Assembly: GCA_963969395.1 (NCBI GenBank)
Contig: OZ017797.1
Span: 32,488,001 to 32,552,000, forward strand
Direction of reading: 5' to 3'
DNA from: Pseudoscleropodium purum
Lineage: Eukaryota > Streptophyta > Bryopsida > Hypnales > Brachytheciaceae
DNA length: 64,000 nt
Position numbers and translations under genes: made by a program. Positions within the stretch are counted from its first letter, which is position 1; every line of letters starts with the position of its first letter. Under the pieces are notes generated by a model. That model did no database searches and was not told the origin of the DNA. It was given only the letters and a program-made list of their open reading frames with translations. Positions 60,201 through 64,000 of this stretch are shown piece after piece.

Positions 60201-60662
60201 GCAAAAGTTCGTGCTGTCTACAATACAAATGGACTAACAAGCACAGGACATTCATCTGTAGATGTGGCAGCAGCATTTGATAGGCGCATTGGCGATATTA
60301 TAGGGCATTGGAAGGCTTTCCTATTGGATGGAGACTGCCTCACAGTATGGCAAGGGAAAGGAGATGATGAAGTTGTTCAAGCAATGGTAGATCGTGTGGA
60401 GAGCAACTTGAGAACCTTGAAGGTAGACGAAGTTGATTTATCACCGAAAAGAAAACAAAAAAGGAAGCATGAAGAGGACGATGACTTCTCTCCGGAAACC
60501 AAGAAACAATTTCATAAGGTGGACATCGAAGTTCAATCTGGAGGGCGAATAGTCCATCCAAGTCAACAACGGTCAACTCGTCAATCATCTGCTAAACTCC
60601 TCGGTACAGCAGATTTTCCTTTTGTTTTGGGAGAAGGTAGTGGTCCATCCGGTGGAAAGTAG
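57276..60662 (+). pseudogene. Cargo ORF gamma: unknown domain, coiled coil and RING-H2 protein, two in-frame TAA
   Basis: From ATG 57276 a single frame of 1129 codons runs to TAG at 60660-60662, interrupted only by TAA at 58167-58169 and 58914-58916. Residues about 47-147 match ORF beta (MCRTYVKMYHINKLW, then YINYSVACMVYAELILECKIDW). Residues about 445-550 form a coiled coil. A second helical stretch follows near 605-640. Residues 775-818 are a RING-H2-like finger: CSLC, CRHTFHVTC, CAEC. Near 1055 is a nuclear-localisation-like SPKRKQKRKHEE. Two TQTE motifs occur (near residues 240 and 600). RING proteins usually recruit ubiquitin-conjugating enzymes; that is the likely role if intact. Both stops can come from CAA by C to T, and there are no frameshifts in 3.4 kb, so decay is recent or the stops are bypassed. 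Confidence 0.78.
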
Positions 60663-60964
60663 GATTTGAGGAGAATTTTGTTTTTTAAAAATAATGGTCC
60701 TTTCATTGTTTAAAAACAAAAAAGAATGTGAAAGATTTAGATCTTAAAAAGATCGTATAGGATTCAATAGTGATATTGGAACTATGTTTTCATGTATTTT
60801 GTTTATATATATATATTTATATATAAAGATGCTATATTTTCATTTGCGTATAAAAATATTTTTATATGTACATCTTATTTTACGTGGATGCATTCATTTG
60901 TGATTGTGTAACATTCAAATTACATAACAATATAAAATTTTCTAATGACTAATGGCAATGCGAA
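60663..60964. other. 3' flank of ORF gamma
   Basis: AT-rich with a TATATATATA run; likely 3' UTR and polyadenylation region of gamma. Confidence 0.5.
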
Positions 60965-61137
60965 GTCCGCCCCGTCCACCCTGTCCGTCTGCCCCGTCTG
61001 CTCTGTATGCCCGACCGCCCCGCCCGTCCGCCTCCCGTCCGCCCCACCCCGCGCGTCCGCCTTCCGACGGCGGGAGGGACGTTGCGTTCGCTAGCGTCCG
61101 GACGTCCGGAAAACGGACGCTATTTTGGGGCGGACAT
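60965..61137. repeat. Right terminal CGTCCG-rich island
   Basis: Block of GTCCGCCCCGTCC-type repeats with TCCGGACGTCCGGA near 61,098, facing the left island in inverted orientation, 18 bases inside the right terminus. Confidence 0.7.
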
Positions 61138-61155
61138 TGAGATTCGTCAACCCTG

Positions 61156-61163
61156 GTCAATTG
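61156..61163. repeat. Target-site duplication, right (GTCAATTG)
   Basis: Identical to 49385-49392. Confidence 0.88.
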
Positions 61164-61636
61164 TATTCTATATCATAAAAAAATCATTGAATCATGCACA
61201 ATAGTCAATTTGTAAGATTGTTGGATCCTACCATAGAATAGCAATGAATATTTATATAGTGTAGAATGTCAAGAAATTAGTGAGGAGTAACCTATATTCA
61301 CTATTTTGTGTTTTTTCTTAGATCCAAGTTCCTCGCTCTCCTCAACTTATGAAATTTCCCATGTATGGAGCTTGCTCTCCCAAATGGCATGGATCACATT
61401 CTAATGTCTTTTGACACCTCCCTATTAAGAGGTTTAAGGTAACTACACCTAAAATGGACCACTCCTCAAAGTTGACCCTTATTTTTTAATAGAAAATAAA
61501 CAAGGAGGATTTCCAAAATGATGTGCATGACAAGGACAAATGTTAGGTGAATCTTGAGTATTGTGCAACTTTATTAATAGAAAAGTGGAGGTGAAAACTT
61601 TATAAATGGTCAATTTTAGGTATGCTTTTTGTTGTT
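61164..61636. other. Intergenic, no gene seen
   Basis: AT-rich flank between the hAT-like element and R1 copy 3; nothing recognised. Confidence 0.5.
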
Positions 61637-62281
61637 TTAACCTCTACAGTTACTTGTCTATGTTTTCACTAAAAATGCTCCTAAACTACCATTTTTAGGA
61701 CATATACCAAAAAAAATTTAAGAACATTTTTGGACATAACCAACCTTAGAATCTTGTATTATGACAATTTGAAAAGATGTGGAGAAAATTTCAGAAATTT
61801 CCACCATGTAGATTGCAAGATATTAGTGTTTCAATTGACAAAAAGCCTTTTTTTGGCCCTTCAAAAAACCAAGCAACAGCACTTCACAAGGTCACATTTG
61901 TATGAAAAATATCCAAAATAGTTGCAACTCTTTGGTTTCATTCTTCAAAGCAAGTTAGCTACATGCTTGAAAATTTTCAAATCTTTAGAATTGTACAATA
62001 TATAGGAAAAAAATAGTAAGTAGAAAGAAGTAGAGAATGAATCAAAATACTAAATTATTAATAATTTAGTTGTGGAATTGAAAAATGCCAATCCGAATGG
62101 TTGCAATGTTGTAATAAACAATCTTCACGTAATGTTTTTATTTGATTCCAAAAATATTGAAAATTGAGTTCAATAAAAGACTTCAAAGTTTATTTTTGAG
62201 TACAGAATCCATAACTACCCGCAAACTAAAACACCTCATAACTTTTGACTCATTGATCAAAATGGAATGATTCAAAGCTTT
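61637..62281. repeat. R1 dispersed repeat, copy 3, cut by the Copia LTR
   Basis: Starts TTAACCTCTACAG and follows R1 copy 1 until GAATGATTCAAAGCTTT, where the Copia LTR begins. The right part of R1 must lie beyond the retrotransposon. Confidence 0.75.
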
Positions 62282-62488
62282 TTGTTAAGATAATAGTTAA
62301 CCTAAGTTTACTTTAGTTCACATACTAAATATAGTGGAGTTAACTCTTAGTGCGTATTTAAATTACTCTCATGTACTTACTATATATACACATATATTTT
62401 CCATGAGAGCTCTCTCTTTTTGCTCTCTCTTTCACTCCATATATATATTTCTATATATTTTGTGCAAGGCTTGATTTCCACTTTAACA
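62282..62488 (+). repeat. 5' LTR of a Copia-type retrotransposon
   Basis: 207 bp starting TGTTAAG and ending TTTAACA, so it has TG...CA ends inside a short inverted repeat. TATATATA at 62381-62388 is the likely TATA box. The left border is fixed by interruption of R1. The 3' LTR is outside the window. Confidence 0.7.
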
Positions 62489-62490
62489 CG

Positions 62491-62505
62491 TTATCAGCAC
62501 GAAGC
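62491..62505 (+). promoter_or_regulatory. Putative primer-binding site
   Basis: TTATCAGCACGAAGC starts two bases after the LTR. The position is right for a tRNA primer site; I cannot name the tRNA from memory with certainty. Confidence 0.45.
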
Positions 62506-62551
62506 TCTTTTGCCTTGCCTTGCACTCATTCATTTGCCTTGTACTCCTTGC

Positions 62552-62569
62552 ACTTATATTTATTTTATT

Positions 62570-62600
<31 letters not shown>

Positions 62601-62607
62601 TTTTTTA
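62552..62607 (+). repeat. (TTTA)n microsatellite in the retrotransposon leader
   Basis: Some ten tandem TTTA/TTATT units between the primer site and gag ATG, followed by a long pyrimidine-rich leader. Confidence 0.8.
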
Positions 62608-62786
62608 CTTTCTTTGTCTTCTTCATCTTTCCTCCTTCATTTCTTCTCAAATTAATTTTTTCCTCTAAAAATTAATTTTCCCCTTTGCCAAATTTTTTTT
62701 TCCTTTATTCCTCCTACCAATGTTTTTTACTTTTTCTTTCTTTACTTTTCCTTTTTTCACCCTCCTTTCTTCCTCTTTCAATCAAT

Positions 62787-64000
62787 ATGGCACAAGTCCA
62801 ACACTCAAGGGTGCAACCCCTTCTCTTTGATGCTTTAGCCGCCGATGGAGCAAATTATTCCGATTGGAGCGACGATGTGAAGATCCACCTATTTGCCGAG
62901 AAATTAGACCATGTTTTGATGATTGACGCAGCTCACCTAGCAGTTATAGAAAATGATATAAAATCGAAGGTCCTTTTGCTATTGAGGAAGCATCTCGATC
63001 CAACGCTACGACAACAATATACAAGAATTCACAATCCACAACAACTATGGAAGAAATTGGAGGACCGCTTTGCACACGATCAAACAATCTTACTCCCTCA
63101 AGCTAAGAGCGAATGGAACAATCTGAGAGTGGCAGACTTCCCCACCTTTGCTGCTTTCAACTCCGCTCTCCACCGAATTGCTTCTCAGTTGTATCAATGG
63201 GGACAAGAAGTCTCAGAGACCGAGTTCATAGAAAAGACACTCTCCACCTTCCCTACTGCTTCTTCTATAATTTCTTGGCAGTACAGAAATATGAATTTTC
63301 AAACTCATTCCAAGTTAATGTCCCAATTACTATTAGCTGAGAAAAACCAAAATTTGTTGCTTCGAAACAATGAATCTAGGCCTCGACCTGAGGCTCACAC
63401 TAATGCACTTGCAATTAGACAACCAAAGGGAGGCCATGCCAAAGGGAAGTAGCAACAGTGGAGGAACCAACAACCGTGGAGAAATCAAACCAGCCAGTAG
63501 CAAGGCCCATAGCACTCTGGCCATGGCCCCCGTGGCCCACCACAGCAACGCAACGCCCCTTATCCCATACCTGGCCGAGGCCAGATCCCTGCCCGCGGCC
63601 CGAGATGGACATCGCAGTAGTATCCCACGTCATCCAGGCCCTATTCTGGCTAGAGGCCACCTCAGAGAGCTAAGTTCCCTCCCCAAAACTCCTCGAATAC
63701 AACTTGTTTTCGATGCAGTAAACCTGGTCACAAGGCAAATGCATGTAATACTGATGCATATTGTGTGAGACTTTATCAAGACTTTCAAGCATTGAAAGCA
63801 AGGCAACCTGAGGCTTATTCCGTAGATGCCCCATCATATGATGAGGTAGAACCTGAGAATTATATGGTTGGATTTTCACCTTCTCAGGCAAATATTCAGT
63901 CCATGGCACAAGATGATGTAGCCCTTTTGGACAGTGCCTCTACCCATATGATTTTGAGAGATAAAAAGTTTTTTACTAGCCTGTCCTCTGTTGAGAGTGG
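62787..64000 (+). pseudogene. Copia gag-pol reading frame with five in-frame TAG, cut by window end
   Basis: From ATG 62787 a gag of the UBN2/Copia type runs 221 residues (features include SDWSDDVKIHLF, LWKKLEDRF, FNSALHRIASQL). The same frame then continues to the window end, but TAG codons occur at 63450, 63498, 63510, 63618 and 63651, all in a Gln/Arg/Pro-rich linker. After it the frame encodes a CCHC zinc knuckle (C at codon 307; C-x2-C-x4-H-x4-C) and the start of the aspartic protease with LLDSASTHM (D382). Protease, integrase and reverse transcriptase lie outside the window. No frameshift is present. The element is inserted in R1 copy 3. Confidence 0.85.

Larger units (their letters stand above)
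49393..61155. mobile_element. 11.76 kb hAT-like DNA transposon carrying cargo ORFs
   Basis: The ends are perfect 10-base inverted repeats: CAGGGTTGAC at 49393-49402 and GTCAACCCTG at 61146-61155. Both are directly flanked by the same eight bases, GTCAATTG. CAGGG ends with an 8-bp target duplication are the mark of the hAT superfamily. Inside the termini both ends share a second block, GTCCGGAYGTCYGGACGC (16 of 18 identical, in inverted orientation). The identical target duplication points to a recent insertion. The element holds two minus-strand ORFs in its left half and one plus-strand ORF in its right half, reading away from an AT-rich centre, plus five CGGACG-rich islands. I find no hAT transposase (no BED finger, no hAT dimerisation block), so it is nonautonomous or its transposase is unrecognisable. 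Confidence 0.88.

Noticed and set aside
49393..61155. A hidden hAT transposase in the large element
   Set aside because: I looked for a BED-type finger and a C-terminal dimerisation block in all long frames and found none; the Cys pairs in beta and gamma do not fit the BED spacing.

Overview
This is nuclear DNA from a land plant. Genes have GT-AG introns, telo-box promoters (AAACCCTA) and plant-type protein families, set in long AT-rich stretches filled with MITE-like elements, decayed dispersed repeats, a large DNA transposon and a Copia retrotransposon. The expanded kinase family and the loose gene spacing suggest a bryophyte, lycophyte or fern rather than a compact angiosperm genome. That is inference only; no species marker is present. 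There are no bacterial features.

Layout. (1) 1.0-31 kb is the gene-bearing part: a phytanoyl-CoA dioxygenase family gene (+), an EMAPII/AIMP1-like tRNA-binding protein (-, eight exons), an NO66-like JmjC hydroxylase (+, four exons), a truncated kinase pseudogene (-), an intronless BUD13 homologue with a long 11-residue repeat (-), a YebC/TACO1 translational activator (+) and an intact two-part protein kinase (-). (2) 31-49 kb holds a second intact kinase, created by a segmental duplication that also carried along the last exon of the YebC gene, surrounded by noncoding repeats and small inverted-repeat elements. (3) 49,393-61,155 is an 11.76 kb hAT-like DNA transposon with an exact 8-bp target duplication. 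It has no recognisable transposase but carries three long decayed cargo ORFs (kinase-like; unknown-domain; unknown-domain plus coiled coil plus RING) and five CGGACG-rich islands. (4) 61.2-64 kb is a dispersed repeat cut by a Copia element whose gag-pol frame contains five amber codons.

The cellular genes are mostly housekeeping: RNA splicing (BUD13), tRNA binding, organelle translation (YebC) and ribosome or histone hydroxylation (JmjC). They share telo-box promoters but form no operon-like system. The most unusual content is the large hAT-like element, its related 290-bp MITE at 35.1 kb, the paired beta/gamma cargo proteins that share a domain I do not recognise, a perfect 66-bp hairpin at 19.3 kb, and kinases that lack the usual ATP-binding lysine but keep a lysine at the WNK position.

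All intron-exon structures were worked out by hand from splice signals, reading phase and family resemblance. No database or computation was used.
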